DNA from: HK1 sp965202875
GTDB taxonomy: Bacteria; Pseudomonadota; Gammaproteobacteria; HK1
Direction: 5' to 3'
NCBI GenBank assembly: GCA_965202875.1
Contig: OZ241870.1
Location: forward strand, 5,332,001-5,396,000
Length of the DNA: 64,000 nucleotides
Position 1 is the stretch's first letter. Each line of letters opens with the position of its first letter. Shown here piece after piece: positions 33,093-45,053 of this stretch. A model generated the notes under the pieces. The model did no database searches and was not told where the DNA came from. It was given only the letters and a program-made list of their open reading frames with translations. A program made the position numbers and the translations under genes.

Positions 33093-33506
33093 TCAGGCGT
33101 CCTGCGCGAACCACCCCTCCAGGATGACCTGCGCCGCGACCGGGTCGGGGCCGTCGCGGCGCGAGCCGCTGTCGATGAGGCGGGTCCACGCTTCCCGGGT
33201 GGAGAGCCGCTCGTCTGCAAGGTGGACGGGGAGTCCCGAGCGCTCGCGGAGGCGCTTCGCGAACCCGTGCGCGAGCGCGGTGACGGATTGCTCGGTGCCG
33301 TCCATGTTGAGCGGCAGCCCGACGACGAGCGCGCCGGGCTTCCAGGCGCCGATGAGCCGGTCGATGGCGTTCCAGTCCGGCTTCGCCCGCCGGACCGGAA
33401 CCGTCTCCAGGGGCGTCGCGGTGCGCGTCACGGTCTGGCCGACCGCGGTCCCGATCCGCTTCTCGCCGAAGTCGAACGCGATCAGTGTTTTCGCCTCGGC
33501 CGTCAT
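33093..33506 (-). CDS. ruvX: YqgF/RuvX family putative Holliday junction resolvase
   Basis: RNase H-fold nuclease of 137 aa, acting in pre-16S rRNA 5' end processing and possibly junction resolution. The first catalytic Asp is in LIAFDFGEKRIGTAVG; VVGLPLNMDG and LADERLSTREAW supply the second and third motifs, and the final Asp is in DPVAAQVILEGW. Start at 33506 agrees with the usual N-terminus; a longer frame upstream is not protein-like. It is separated from yqgE by 474 bp instead of overlapping it, as is usual in related genomes. Confidence 0.93.
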   Translation of the reverse strand: MTAEAKTLIAFDFGEKRIGTAVGQTVTRTATPLETVPVRRAKPDWNAIDRLIGAWKPGALVVGLPLNMDGTEQSVTALAHGFAKRLRERSGLPVHLADERLSTREAWTRLIDSGSRRDGPDPVAAQVILEGWFAQDA

Positions 33507-33980
33507 GCGCGTCCGCGCCGACCCCGGCTGCGGGAGGCGGCGGACGGGACGTCGATTCGGGACGGACCGGCGTTGCTTCCGGTGACTCGCCACGGACTCG
33601 ACGGCCTCCGATTCGTCCCGCTCGTTCCCACCGGCGCCGGTCTCCGTGCGTGTCACTCGGAACGGTGGTTCAACCGAACCGGCATTTCGCACCCAAGGCC
33701 GTTCTTTCTTCGCCGTATCGCCGGCCGGCCCGCCTTCGCCGCGGGGATTCCGGTCTCCTCTTTCCGTAAAAACGGCTTCCCGTCGACCTGGCCCCGGCCG
33801 TTTCAAACCCTTCGGGAGACCTGATCCGAGCCTCGCGGCGAACAGAACGGCCCTGATTTCGCGCGGCGGCTCGTTGACACGCCTTGCCGATCGCGCGGAT
33901 TCCGGGGGCGGCACGTGATTCGGGACGACGGCCCGGTACGGACGAACCCGGACGTTGCACCCGACGACCCGCCCTTGCGT
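33507..33980. other. Unusual non-coding gap between yqgE and ruvX
   Basis: No gene was recognised on either strand. Base composition is somewhat AT-richer and coding periodicity is weak; CCGTTTC, GGCCGTTC and GGATTCCGG motifs recur irregularly. A TTGACA occurs at about 33873-33878 on the plus strand with no good -10. The order yqgE-ruvX is normally tight in gammaproteobacteria, so this looks like inserted or degenerated DNA. Confidence 0.4.
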
Positions 33981-34532
33981 TCATGCGTGACCCGCACTGC
34001 CCGAGAGATGGTCCGGATCGATGCCGAGCAGGCGTGCCGCCGAGGTCCAGCGATCTTCGTAGGGGGTGTCGAAGATGATCCGGGAATCAGCCGGCCCGCT
34101 CAGCCACGCGTTCTGCCGCATCTCGTGTTCGAGCTGCCCCGCCCCCCAGCCGGCGTAGCCGAGCGCGACGATCGCGCGCGCCGGGCCGCGTCCCTGCGCA
34201 ACGGCCATGAGAATGTCCTTCGACGTCGCGATGCCGATCCGGTCCCCCACTCTCAGGACCGCTTCCCAATCCCCCGGCGGGTGGTGGATGACGAATCCGC
34301 GCTCGCGCTGGACCGGGCCGCCCTGCAGTACCGGGATCCGGGCGGCGTCGCCGGTCGTCGGCCGGATGCTCATCTGGTCGAGGACCGCGGTGAACTTGAT
34401 GTCGAGCGGCCGGTTGATGACGATGCCCATCGCGCCGTCCTCGCTGTGGGCGCACATCAGGGTCACCGTCCGATGAAAGTTCGGATCGGCGAGGCTCGGC
34501 ATCGCGATGAGGAATTGGTTGGTCAGGTCCAT
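33981..34532 (-). CDS. yqgE: YqgE/AlgH family protein
   Basis: Conserved protein of 183 aa (UPF0301), the normal length. The N-terminus LTNQFLIAMPSLADPNFHRT is the family signature, followed by TLMCAHSEDGAMGIVINRPL and, in the C-terminal half, GYAGWGAGQLEHEM. Its biochemical role is unknown; in Pseudomonas a homologue affects alginate gene expression. It starts 266 bp from tig and is divergent to it. It belongs to the same ancestral block as ruvX, further left. Confidence 0.94.
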   Translation of the reverse strand: MDLTNQFLIAMPSLADPNFHRTVTLMCAHSEDGAMGIVINRPLDIKFTAVLDQMSIRPTTGDAARIPVLQGGPVQRERGFVIHHPPGDWEAVLRVGDRIGIATSKDILMAVAQGRGPARAIVALGYAGWGAGQLEHEMRQNAWLSGPADSRIIFDTPYEDRWTSAARLLGIDPDHLSGSAGHA

Positions 34533-34801
34533 CGCGTACCATTATCGCAGGGTGCGCGGTTCCGAGAAAGCGCACCGTGAGCGGCGTTGCCGCCGGGGAA
34601 TCGAGCGGCGACACCCACCTCTCCCCGTCTTCCCGTGCAATTCGGCGCACACGTGTGCTCTTGACTGAATGCGGCTTCCCGCTCTCGCGGGCGGGTACCG
34701 GGCGTGCGGTTCGGGCCGGCTGCATCCGCAAGGCATTGATCGGTACACTGGGCGGGCCGTTGAAGCGAAGACCCCATTGAAGCCGGGAAGGGAGCCGAGT
34801 G

Positions 34802-36121
34802 ATGCAGGTAACGGTGGAAACGACCCAGGGCCTTGAGCGGCGCATGCGGGTGGAGATTCCGGAAGATCGGATCAGGATCGAGGTCGACAAGCGGCTCGGG
34901 AATCTCGCCAGGAACGTGAGAATCCCGGGATTCCGCCCGGGCAAGGTGCCGATCAAGGTCGTCGCCCGGCGTTACGGCCGGCAGATGCGCGCCGAGGTCA
35001 TCGGCGAGATCGTCCAGGAATCGTTCACGGACGCTCTCGGCCAGGAGCAGCTTCGCCCCGCCGCGACGGCGCGCATCGAACCGCTGGAGAGCGACGCCGA
35101 CACCGGGGTGCGCTACACGGCGACGTTCGACGTGTTCCCGGACGTTTCCCTCCCATCCTTCGACTCGATCGAGATCCTCCGTCCGGTGGCGGCGGTGGCG
35201 GACGATGACGTCGACCGCATGCTCGAAACGCTGCGGATACAGCATCGGACGTGGAAGACGGTGGAGCGCGCCGCGACCCCCGATGACCGCGTGGTGGTGG
35301 ATTTCGAAGGCTTCGTGGACGGTGAGCCGCTCGCGGGGAGCAGTGCGACGGAGTTGCCGGTCCATCTGGACGAGAGGCGCATGGTCGAAGGCTTCGAGGA
35401 TGCACTCGCCGGCACCCGGGCAGGCGAGGACAGGACGCTCGATCTCGCGTTCCCGCAGAGCTACCCCGGGCGTCTCGCGGGCAAGCCCGTGACGTTCAGC
35501 GTCAAGGTGCATCGAGTGGAAGAGCCGGAGCTTCCGGATCTCGACGCCGCGTTTGCGGAGCGCCTCGGTGTCGGGGAGGGTGGAGTCGATGCATTGCGCA
35601 ACGAAGTGCGCGCGAACATGGAGCGGGAGCTCGCCGAGGCGCTGGGCGGGGTACTGAAGCAGCGCGTCCTGGAAGCCTTGCTCGCGAGCACCAGGATCGA
35701 GCTTCCCGAGTCGATGGTACGCGAAGAGATGGAGCGCGTGACGGCGTCTCGCCGGGAGGAGCTCAAGCGGTCCGGGCTCGATCCGGAGCGCGTCGAGCTG
35801 GAACGGGCGGCACTTGAAGAGCTGGTGCGGCGCCGGATCGCCGTCAACCTCCTCCTCGCCGAAATCATCGAGGAGGAGGCGATCGAGATCGACTCCACGC
35901 GGGTGCACGCCCACGTGGAGGCGATTGCCTCGACGTTCCAGGACCCCGCCAAGGCGGCCAACTGGTACTACGCCGATCGGAAGCGGCTCTCCGAGATCGA
36001 ATCGCACGTGCTCGAGGAGCAGGCGGTGGAGTGGATCCTTGCACACGCGCGGGTCGTCGACGAGCGTTCGTCGTTTGACCGGATCATGAATCGCGGGCAG
36101 ACTAACCCCGCGATTACGTAA
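34802..36121 (+). CDS. tig: Trigger factor
   Basis: Ribosome-associated chaperone and peptidyl-prolyl isomerase of 439 aa. The ribosome-binding loop is visible as RNVRIPGFRPGKVP (about residues 38-51), the FKBP-type domain spans about 150-235 (VDFEGFVDGEPLAG, MVEGFEDALAGTRAG), and the C-terminal chaperone domain is long and helical. ATG at 34802 (or the adjoining GTG at 34799) follows GGGAAGGGAGCC, a good ribosome-binding site. The order tig-clpP-clpX-lon is the standard proteostasis block. Confidence 0.96.
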   Translation: MQVTVETTQGLERRMRVEIPEDRIRIEVDKRLGNLARNVRIPGFRPGKVPIKVVARRYGRQMRAEVIGEIVQESFTDALGQEQLRPAATARIEPLESDADTGVRYTATFDVFPDVSLPSFDSIEILRPVAAVADDDVDRMLETLRIQHRTWKTVERAATPDDRVVVDFEGFVDGEPLAGSSATELPVHLDERRMVEGFEDALAGTRAGEDRTLDLAFPQSYPGRLAGKPVTFSVKVHRVEEPELPDLDAAFAERLGVGEGGVDALRNEVRANMERELAEALGGVLKQRVLEALLASTRIELPESMVREEMERVTASRREELKRSGLDPERVELERAALEELVRRRIAVNLLLAEIIEEEAIEIDSTRVHAHVEAIASTFQDPAKAANWYYADRKRLSEIESHVLEEQAVEWILAHARVVDERSSFDRIMNRGQTNPAIT

Positions 36122-36287
36122 CCGGCAGGCCCGTGCGGACCACGCCGGCGTCCGGGCACATCCGAAATCCGATCGGCGGGAGAATCCGAAACACCCCGAG
36201 TCGGCGGCGGCCTCGAGGGCCCGGACTGATTGCGGACCACCCGCCGGTGCGAACCTGAAACCACCAGACCCGGGAGCTGACAGCCGG

Positions 36288-36929
36288 ATGCCGGAACCCC
36301 CCCGAACTCGCGCGCTCAACCTCGTCCCCATCGTCGTGGAGCAATCCGCGCGGGGTGAACGCTCCTACGACATCTATTCGCGCCTGCTCAAGGAACGGGT
36401 CGTGTTCCTGTGCGGGCCGGTCGACGATCTCGTCTCCAACGTCGTGGTCGCGCAGTTGCTGTTCCTCGAGTCGGAGAACCCCGACAAGGACATCCACCTC
36501 TACATCAATTCGCCCGGCGGAACGGTCACCGCGGGGCTCGCGATCTACGACACCATGCAGTTCGTCAAGCCGGCCGTGAGCACGATGTGCATCGGACAGG
36601 CGTCGAGCATGGGCGCACTGCTGCTCTCCGGCGGAGCAAAAGGAAAGCGCTACTGCCTGCCGCACTCGCGCATGATGATCCACCAGCCGCTCGGCGGCTT
36701 CCAGGGCCAGGCGTCGGACATCGACATCCATGCAAAGGAAATCCTGCGCACCCGCGAGCGTCTGAACGCCATCCTCGCCTCGCACACCGGGCAACCGCTT
36801 GAACGTATCCGGGGCGACACCGACCGGGACCGGTTCATGGAAGCGGGCGAAGCACGGGAGTACGGATTGATCGACGAGGTGCTCGAGGCGCGGCATTCGG
36901 GCAGCGGGCGTTCCGGGGGCCGCGGCTGA
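36288..36929 (+). CDS. clpP: ATP-dependent Clp protease proteolytic subunit
   Basis: Serine protease of 213 aa that assembles as a tetradecameric barrel and degrades substrates unfolded by ClpX. The catalytic triad is complete: Ser in IGQASSMGALLL, His in SRMMIHQPLGG, Asp in DTDRDRFMEAGEAREYGLID. The N-terminal axial-loop residues (NLVPIVVEQSARGERSYDIY) are also typical. The gene lies 166 bp after tig and 36 bp before clpX. The C-terminus is a short Ser/Gly/Arg tail. Confidence 0.97.
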   Translation: MPEPPRTRALNLVPIVVEQSARGERSYDIYSRLLKERVVFLCGPVDDLVSNVVVAQLLFLESENPDKDIHLYINSPGGTVTAGLAIYDTMQFVKPAVSTMCIGQASSMGALLLSGGAKGKRYCLPHSRMMIHQPLGGFQGQASDIDIHAKEILRTRERLNAILASHTGQPLERIRGDTDRDRFMEAGEAREYGLIDEVLEARHSGSGRSGGRG

Positions 36930-36965
36930 CGCCGGCATCGGCGAGGCGACGCACGAGGGCGCCCG

Positions 36966-38258
<1,293 letters not shown>

Positions 38259-38283
38259 CGCGGTGTGGCGCAATGCACGGGCA

Positions 38284-38321
38284 ACCCGGCCATCGGGCCC
38301 TGCCCGGCCCGATGGCCGGGT
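38284..38321. terminator. Perfect 16-bp hairpin between clpX and lon (no T tract)
   Basis: ACCCGGCCATCGGGCC, a 6-nt loop CTGCCC, then the exact reverse complement GGCCCGATGGCCGGGT. The stem starts 26 bp after the clpX stop. It could stabilise the clpPX transcript end or attenuate reading into lon. There is no T run afterwards, so rho-independent termination is uncertain; an inverted repeat for a DNA-binding protein is the other option. Confidence 0.55.
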
Positions 38322-38446
38322 CAACGGTTGAAAACCACCGGCGCCGGTGCCATGTCCCTCCATCGCGGATCGAACCACTCGCACCGCCTGCCCGGCGCCG
38401 TCGGGCGAGCGTCCTTTGCGGCTGAACTCTCTCGGAGGTGTCCGAC

Positions 38447-40834
<2,388 letters not shown>

Positions 40835-40859
40835 TCGAGCTTCCGCGGTCACCGGGTTG

Positions 40860-40889
40860 TTGACAGCCGTTTCGGACGCTTGCTATATA
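40860..40889 (+). promoter_or_regulatory. Sigma70-like promoter upstream of the tRNA pair
   Basis: TTGACA at 40860-40865 and TATATA at 40884-40889, 18 bp apart: close to consensus. The start of transcription would be near 40896, about 100 nt before the mature end of tRNA-Val at 40996, consistent with a precursor transcript holding both tRNAs. It is the best-matching sigma70 promoter noticed in the window. Confidence 0.6.
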
Positions 40890-40995
40890 CCCGGCCGCAA
40901 AATCAGCGGAAGACGCCGCGCGGATGCCCGGAAACCCATAGCTCAAGCCGTTTTGGCCGGCGCCCGAAAGATGCCGTAGACTCCTGGCCGCTCGC

Positions 40996-41068
40996 GGGTG
41001 CTTAGCTCAGCGGGGAGAGCGTCGCCCTTACAAGGCGAAGGTCGGGGGTTCGAACCCCTCAGCACCCA
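40996..41068 (+). tRNA. tRNA-Val (anticodon TAC)
   Basis: Cloverleaf of 73 nt. The acceptor stem pairs GGGTGCT with AGCACCC and has discriminator A; the anticodon loop reads CTTACAA, giving TAC, read as valine (GTA codons). The T arm is GGGGGTTCGAACCCC. The 3' CCA is not encoded, since the bases after 41068 are TCA, so it must be added. It is followed after 27 bp by tRNA-Asp. Confidence 0.95.
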
Positions 41069-41095
41069 TCAGTACCCTGTCGGACACCCTTTTCC

Positions 41096-41172
41096 GGAGT
41101 GGTAGTTCAGTTGGTTAGAATACCGGCCTGTCACGCCGGGGGTCGCGGGTTCGAGTCCCGTCCACTCCGCCA
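41096..41172 (+). tRNA. tRNA-Asp (anticodon GTC)
   Basis: Cloverleaf of 77 nt including an encoded 3' CCA. The acceptor stem pairs GGAGTGG with CCACTCC, discriminator G; the anticodon loop CTGTCAC gives GTC, aspartate. The T arm is GCGGGTTCGAGTCCCGT. It is probably cotranscribed with tRNA-Val from the promoter near 40860. The two neighbours differ in encoding CCA. Confidence 0.95.
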
Positions 41173-41277
41173 TCCACCCGCACCAGGCAAGCGCCACCGC
41201 CTGCGGCCTCTTGCACGGCCCGGCCCGGACAGGACGACCGGGCTCACGACGGCCTCCGCCCGAATCGAGTTGACGGG

Positions 41278-42270
41278 ATGAACATCCTGTTTGCAGACGT
41301 GTTTCCACCGGGGCAGCTCGAACGGCTCCGCCGCGAGGGTCACGAATGCGCGTACGCGCCCACCCTCACGGGCGCGGAGCTGCCCGGCGCGCTCGGCGGT
41401 TTCGAGGTGCTTGTCGTGCGCAGCACCCGGGTGGAAGCGGAGGCGCTTCAGGCCGGTGATTCGCTGAAGCTCGTGGTCCGGGCCGGAGCGGGCACCAACA
41501 CCATCGACACCGGCCGTGCCCGCGAGCTTGGGATTGACGTATGCAACGTACCGGGCGCAAACGCGTTGGCGGTGGCCGAGCTGACGATGGGACTGATCAT
41601 CTCGGCGGATCGAAGGATCCCGGACAACGTGGCGGACCTGCGCAACGGATCGTGGAACAAGAAACGCTATTCCAAGGCCCGTGGGCTGTTCGGGCGCTCG
41701 CTTGGAGTGGTCGGCGTCGGAGCGGTCGGCATGGCGGTGGCGGAGCGCGCAGCGGCGTTCGGGATGCGGATACTGGTCGTTGCAAGCCCGCGTCGCGGTG
41801 ACGCCACCCGGGCACGCCTCGCCGCACTCGGCGCGACGGAAGTGCCTTCTCTCGGGGAACTTGCCGAGCAAAGCGACTTCCTCACCCTGCACGTCCCCGG
41901 CGGTGCCCGGACCCGGGGGCTTGTCAACCGCGACGTTCTGGGGCGCATGCGGCCGGATGCGGTCGTCGTGAACACGTCGCGCTCGGACGTCGTCGATCCG
42001 CCGGCGCTGCTCGAGGCGTTGGATGCGAAGGGCGTCCGAGCCGTCGTCGACGTGTTCGACGGCGAGCCGGCGAGCGGCGAGGCCCGGTTCGACAGCCCCC
42101 TTGCCCGACATCCGGGCGTATACGGCACGCACCATATCGGCGCCTCGACCGAGCAGGCGCAGCTTGCGGTCGCGGACGGCGTGGTCGAGGTCGTCGCCGC
42201 CTTCGTCGATGGCAAGGTGGTCAACTGCGTGAACGCGGTGCTGGACGCCGCCCGACCGGGACGGGGCTGA
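41278..42270 (+). CDS. serA: D-3-phosphoglycerate dehydrogenase-like protein (no ACT domain)
   Basis: D-isomer 2-hydroxyacid dehydrogenase of 330 aa, probably the first enzyme of serine synthesis, since it overlaps serC by 1 bp. The NAD fold is GVVGVGAVGMAVAERAAAFG; catalytic residues are Arg in VNTSRSDVVD, Glu in FDGEPASG and His in THHIGAST. Substrate contacts (VVRAGAGTNTIDTGRA) resemble PGDH. Unlike E. coli SerA (410 aa) it has no C-terminal ACT domain, so serine feedback control is not expected. It could be a related 2-hydroxyacid dehydrogenase, but the operon context favours SerA. Confidence 0.85.
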   Translation: MNILFADVFPPGQLERLRREGHECAYAPTLTGAELPGALGGFEVLVVRSTRVEAEALQAGDSLKLVVRAGAGTNTIDTGRARELGIDVCNVPGANALAVAELTMGLIISADRRIPDNVADLRNGSWNKKRYSKARGLFGRSLGVVGVGAVGMAVAERAAAFGMRILVVASPRRGDATRARLAALGATEVPSLGELAEQSDFLTLHVPGGARTRGLVNRDVLGRMRPDAVVVNTSRSDVVDPPALLEALDAKGVRAVVDVFDGEPASGEARFDSPLARHPGVYGTHHIGASTEQAQLAVADGVVEVVAAFVDGKVVNCVNAVLDAARPGRG

Positions 42271-43355
42271 TGTCGAATCGAAAGCATAACTTCTGTGCGG
42301 GGCCGTGCACCCTTCCCGTCGGCGTGCTCGAAGAGATGCGCGACGAGCTCCTGGACTACCGGGGAGCCGGCCTCTCTCTCATCGAGATGAGCCACCGCGC
42401 GGCAGAGTACGACGCGGTGCACCAGGAGGCGCGGCGTCTGGCGCTGGAGGTGTTCGAGGCGCCGGCGGACTTCGACGTGCTGTTCATCCAGGGCGGCGCC
42501 ATCTTGCAGTTCGGGATGGTGGCGATGAACCTGCTGGGGCCGGGCCGGTGCGCGGGCTACGTGAACACCGGGGCGTGGGCGAAGGGCGCCATCGCCGACG
42601 CCCGGCACTACGGCGAGGTCTACACCGCCTGGGACGGCGCCGGCGAAGGGTACACGCGCACCCCGGACGACTCCGAGATCGAGGTGCGGGACGGGACGCG
42701 CTACCTCCACGTCACGTCCAACGAGACCATCGGCGGGATCCGCTTTCCCCGGTTCCCGGTGGTGGACGTACCGCTGGTGGCGGACGTGTCGTCGGAGATG
42801 ATGGCGCGGCGCATTCCCTGGGAGCGGTTCGATCTCGTCTACGGCGGCGTGCAGAAGAACCTCGGTCCCGCCGGGATGGCGATGGTCTTCATACGGAAGT
42901 CGACCGCAACGCCGGCCAGCGGGTCCATCGCCCGCTACCTGCGTTACGACGTCCACCTCGACAAGGAGTCGCTGTTCAACACCCCGCCGATGTTCACCAT
43001 CGCGATGGCCGGCAAGGTGCTGAAGTGGATGAAGGCGAAAGGCGGCCTGGACGTCATCGAGCGTGAGGCGGCGGAGAAGGCGGGGATCCTGTACCGGCAG
43101 ATCGACGAGAGCGAGGGCTTCTACTCCTGCCCGGTGGCCCCCGCTTCGCGTTCCCACATGAACGTGGTGTTCCGGCTTGCGGACGAAGCGCTGGAGCGCA
43201 GGTTCCTGGCCGGGGCGAAGTCCGCGGACCTGCTCAACCTCGAGGGCCATCGCAGCGTGGGCGGGTGCCGGGCGAGCATCTACAACGCGATGCCGTGCGA
43301 GGGGGTCGAAGCGCTGGCGGACTTCATGCACCGGTTCCGCACCGGGAGCCGGTAA
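42270..43355 (+). CDS. serC: Phosphoserine aminotransferase
   Basis: PLP enzyme of 361 aa making 3-phosphoserine from 3-phosphohydroxypyruvate. FCAGPCTLPVGVLEEM at the N-terminus and MSHRAAEY are family motifs; the cofactor Lys lies in VYGGVQKNLGPAGMAMVF, and SNETIGGIRF holds further binding residues. The end (HRSVGGCRASIYNAMPCEGV) is also typical. The ATG overlaps the stop of the dehydrogenase gene, and a DUF1015 gene follows 51 bp later, a common neighbourhood for serC. Confidence 0.95.
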   Translation: MSNRKHNFCAGPCTLPVGVLEEMRDELLDYRGAGLSLIEMSHRAAEYDAVHQEARRLALEVFEAPADFDVLFIQGGAILQFGMVAMNLLGPGRCAGYVNTGAWAKGAIADARHYGEVYTAWDGAGEGYTRTPDDSEIEVRDGTRYLHVTSNETIGGIRFPRFPVVDVPLVADVSSEMMARRIPWERFDLVYGGVQKNLGPAGMAMVFIRKSTATPASGSIARYLRYDVHLDKESLFNTPPMFTIAMAGKVLKWMKAKGGLDVIEREAAEKAGILYRQIDESEGFYSCPVAPASRSHMNVVFRLADEALERRFLAGAKSADLLNLEGHRSVGGCRASIYNAMPCEGVEALADFMHRFRTGSR

Positions 43356-43406
43356 GCCGCCCCCCGGCCGGGCATGGGGCTGGAGAAGGTGGAGCGCGGA
43401 CCGGAC

Positions 43407-44642
43407 ATGGCCTTCATCCACCCGTTCGAGGGGTACCTCGTGGCGGCGGAGCGCGCCGGCGCCGTCGTCGCACCGCTGTACGACTCCCTGACCGCCGCCG
43501 AACGCCGCCGGTACGCCGATGCCCATCCCGACAGCTACCTGAACGCGATGCGCACCGCCGAGGAGCACGCATCGGATCCCGCCTCCGATCTGCCCGCGCT
43601 CCTCGATCGGAATGCGGAGTACCTGCGCCGCTGCATCGGCGACGGGACGTTCGTCGCGCAGCCGCCCTGCGTGTTCGTGTACCGGCTCGCCTGCTCCGGC
43701 CACGTGCAGCGCGGCGTGGTGGCGGAGATGCCGGTCGGGGCCTATCTGGGCGGCCGCATCAAGCGCCACGAGCTGACCAACGTCGCACGCGAGAACGCAC
43801 TCGCCGCGTACATCGATCACGTCCGTGCCGCGTCGAGCCCGGTGTGTCTCGCCTATCGCGCGGACGGCGCGATCGGAGAGCAGGTGGACGCTGTGACGTG
43901 CTCGCCGCCCGCCGTCTCCCATACGGCGGCGGACGGGGTCGAGCACGATGTCTGGGTGGTCGCCGGGGCGGACATGGAGCCTCTCCTCGCCGGGTTCGAC
44001 CGGGTGTCGAGCGCGTACCTGACCGACGGGCACCACCGGTGCGCCGCGACGGCCCGGTTCTCGGCGGCCGGGGCAGGGTCCCGGCTGCTCGTGGTGCTCT
44101 TCCCGGACGACGAGCTTCGGATCCTGCCGTACCACCGCGTCGTGCGTGACCTCGGCCCGCATTCCACCGAGACCTTCCTCGCACGCCTTGCCGGGGACTT
44201 CAGCATCGAAACGCTGCCGCACGGTGTCTCCGGCGGGCACGTAGCGGCACGCCCGCGGGTGCGGGGCGAATGTGCCGTCCACGTCGACGGGCGCTGGCTC
44301 CGCTTCCACCTCGCGGGTGCCGGGGCACCGCCGGCGAACCCGGCGGACGCAATCGACGCCGCGATCCTGCAGGCGCGGGTGCTCGGGCCGGTGCTCGGGA
44401 TCACCGATCCCCGTGAAGACGAGCGCCTCGGCTACATCGCCGGCTCCGGCGGGCTCGACCCGCTCGAGCGCGCCTGCCGGGACGGGTGGCGCGCCGCATT
44501 CGCGCTCCACCCGACGAGCATGGAGGAGCTCGTCGCAGTCGCCGACGCCGGGGCGGTGATGCCGCCGAAATCGACGTGGTTCGATCCGAAGCCCCGCTCC
44601 GGGCTCTTCCTCCACGATCCGCTCCGGCTTTGCACGGACTGA
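43407..44642 (+). CDS. DUF1015 family protein
   Basis: Protein of about 411 aa of the DUF1015 family (an ATG at 43374 gives 422 aa; the family usually starts at MAFIHPFEG as here, and a purine-rich ribosome-binding site GGAGAAGGTGGAG lies in the extra segment). Conserved motifs are GRIKRHELTNVARE, YLTDGHHRCAATARF and the C-terminal MPPKSTWFDPKPRSGLFLHD. DUF1015 genes are repeatedly found with serA and serC in diverse bacteria, which suggests a role in serine metabolism; the activity remains unproven. Its 3' end is partly duplicated just downstream. Confidence 0.85.
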   Translation: MAFIHPFEGYLVAAERAGAVVAPLYDSLTAAERRRYADAHPDSYLNAMRTAEEHASDPASDLPALLDRNAEYLRRCIGDGTFVAQPPCVFVYRLACSGHVQRGVVAEMPVGAYLGGRIKRHELTNVARENALAAYIDHVRAASSPVCLAYRADGAIGEQVDAVTCSPPAVSHTAADGVEHDVWVVAGADMEPLLAGFDRVSSAYLTDGHHRCAATARFSAAGAGSRLLVVLFPDDELRILPYHRVVRDLGPHSTETFLARLAGDFSIETLPHGVSGGHVAARPRVRGECAVHVDGRWLRFHLAGAGAPPANPADAIDAAILQARVLGPVLGITDPREDERLGYIAGSGGLDPLERACRDGWRAAFALHPTSMEELVAVADAGAVMPPKSTWFDPKPRSGLFLHDPLRLCTD

Positions 44643-44848
44643 ACTGCGCTGGCGCTCGTGCCTGTACGGGGATGGGTTCGGCCGCGCCTGCTGCGTGCGT
44701 TCGGAGACAGCACCGGCGCGCGTCCGGGCGCCCGCCGCGGCTGCCGGCGACGGAGCCGACACCGGCGTGGTGATCCCCCCGGAATCGACGGAGCCCGATC
44801 CGAAGCCTCGCCCCAGGTTCTTTCCCAACGCACCACTCCGGGTGTGCG
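44541..44848 (+). repeat. Diverged direct repeat of the DUF1015 3' end
   Basis: The block 44541-44633, coding the tail ADAGAVMPPKSTWFDPKPRS and beyond, has a diverged copy at about 44751-44848, offset by roughly 206 bp. Read in the frame with ADTGVVIPPESTEPDPKPRP and then RFFPNAPLRVC, the copy keeps PP-ES-T-DPKPR and the final LR-C. The copy has no start codon and its frame ends in Arg/Gly-rich nonsense; it is a decayed tandem duplicate. Confidence 0.65.
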
Positions 44849-45053
44849 CGAGCCGGCGTTCCCGCCGGCGCCGGCGGGAAGGTGGCGGGCGGCGGACCCC
44901 GGAAGGAAGGCACGGGCACGGCTTGGCCAACTCGCGGCGTGGCGCCGATGCTGAGGACGGTGCTTGCGGTCGCCGCGGCCGCCGCCACCGTCCCGACCCT
45001 GCTCGTGTACACTGCACCGCCAACGCGCGGGGCTCCCCGGCTGGAGATCCAGG
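44643..45053. other. Intergenic region with decayed DUF1015 tail and a 22-bp palindrome
   Basis: Besides the diverged repeat, TTCCCGCCGGC followed by its exact reverse complement GCCGGCGGGAA forms a 22-bp palindrome at 44859-44880. Downstream of it the sequence is low-complexity GC with no further gene. No T tract follows the palindrome. The Sco gene begins at 45054. Confidence 0.5.

Noticed and set aside
33646..33918. 90-codon frame between ruvX and yqgE
   Set aside because: Simple-sequence, Arg/Pro/Ser-rich translation without a ribosome-binding site; treated as non-coding.
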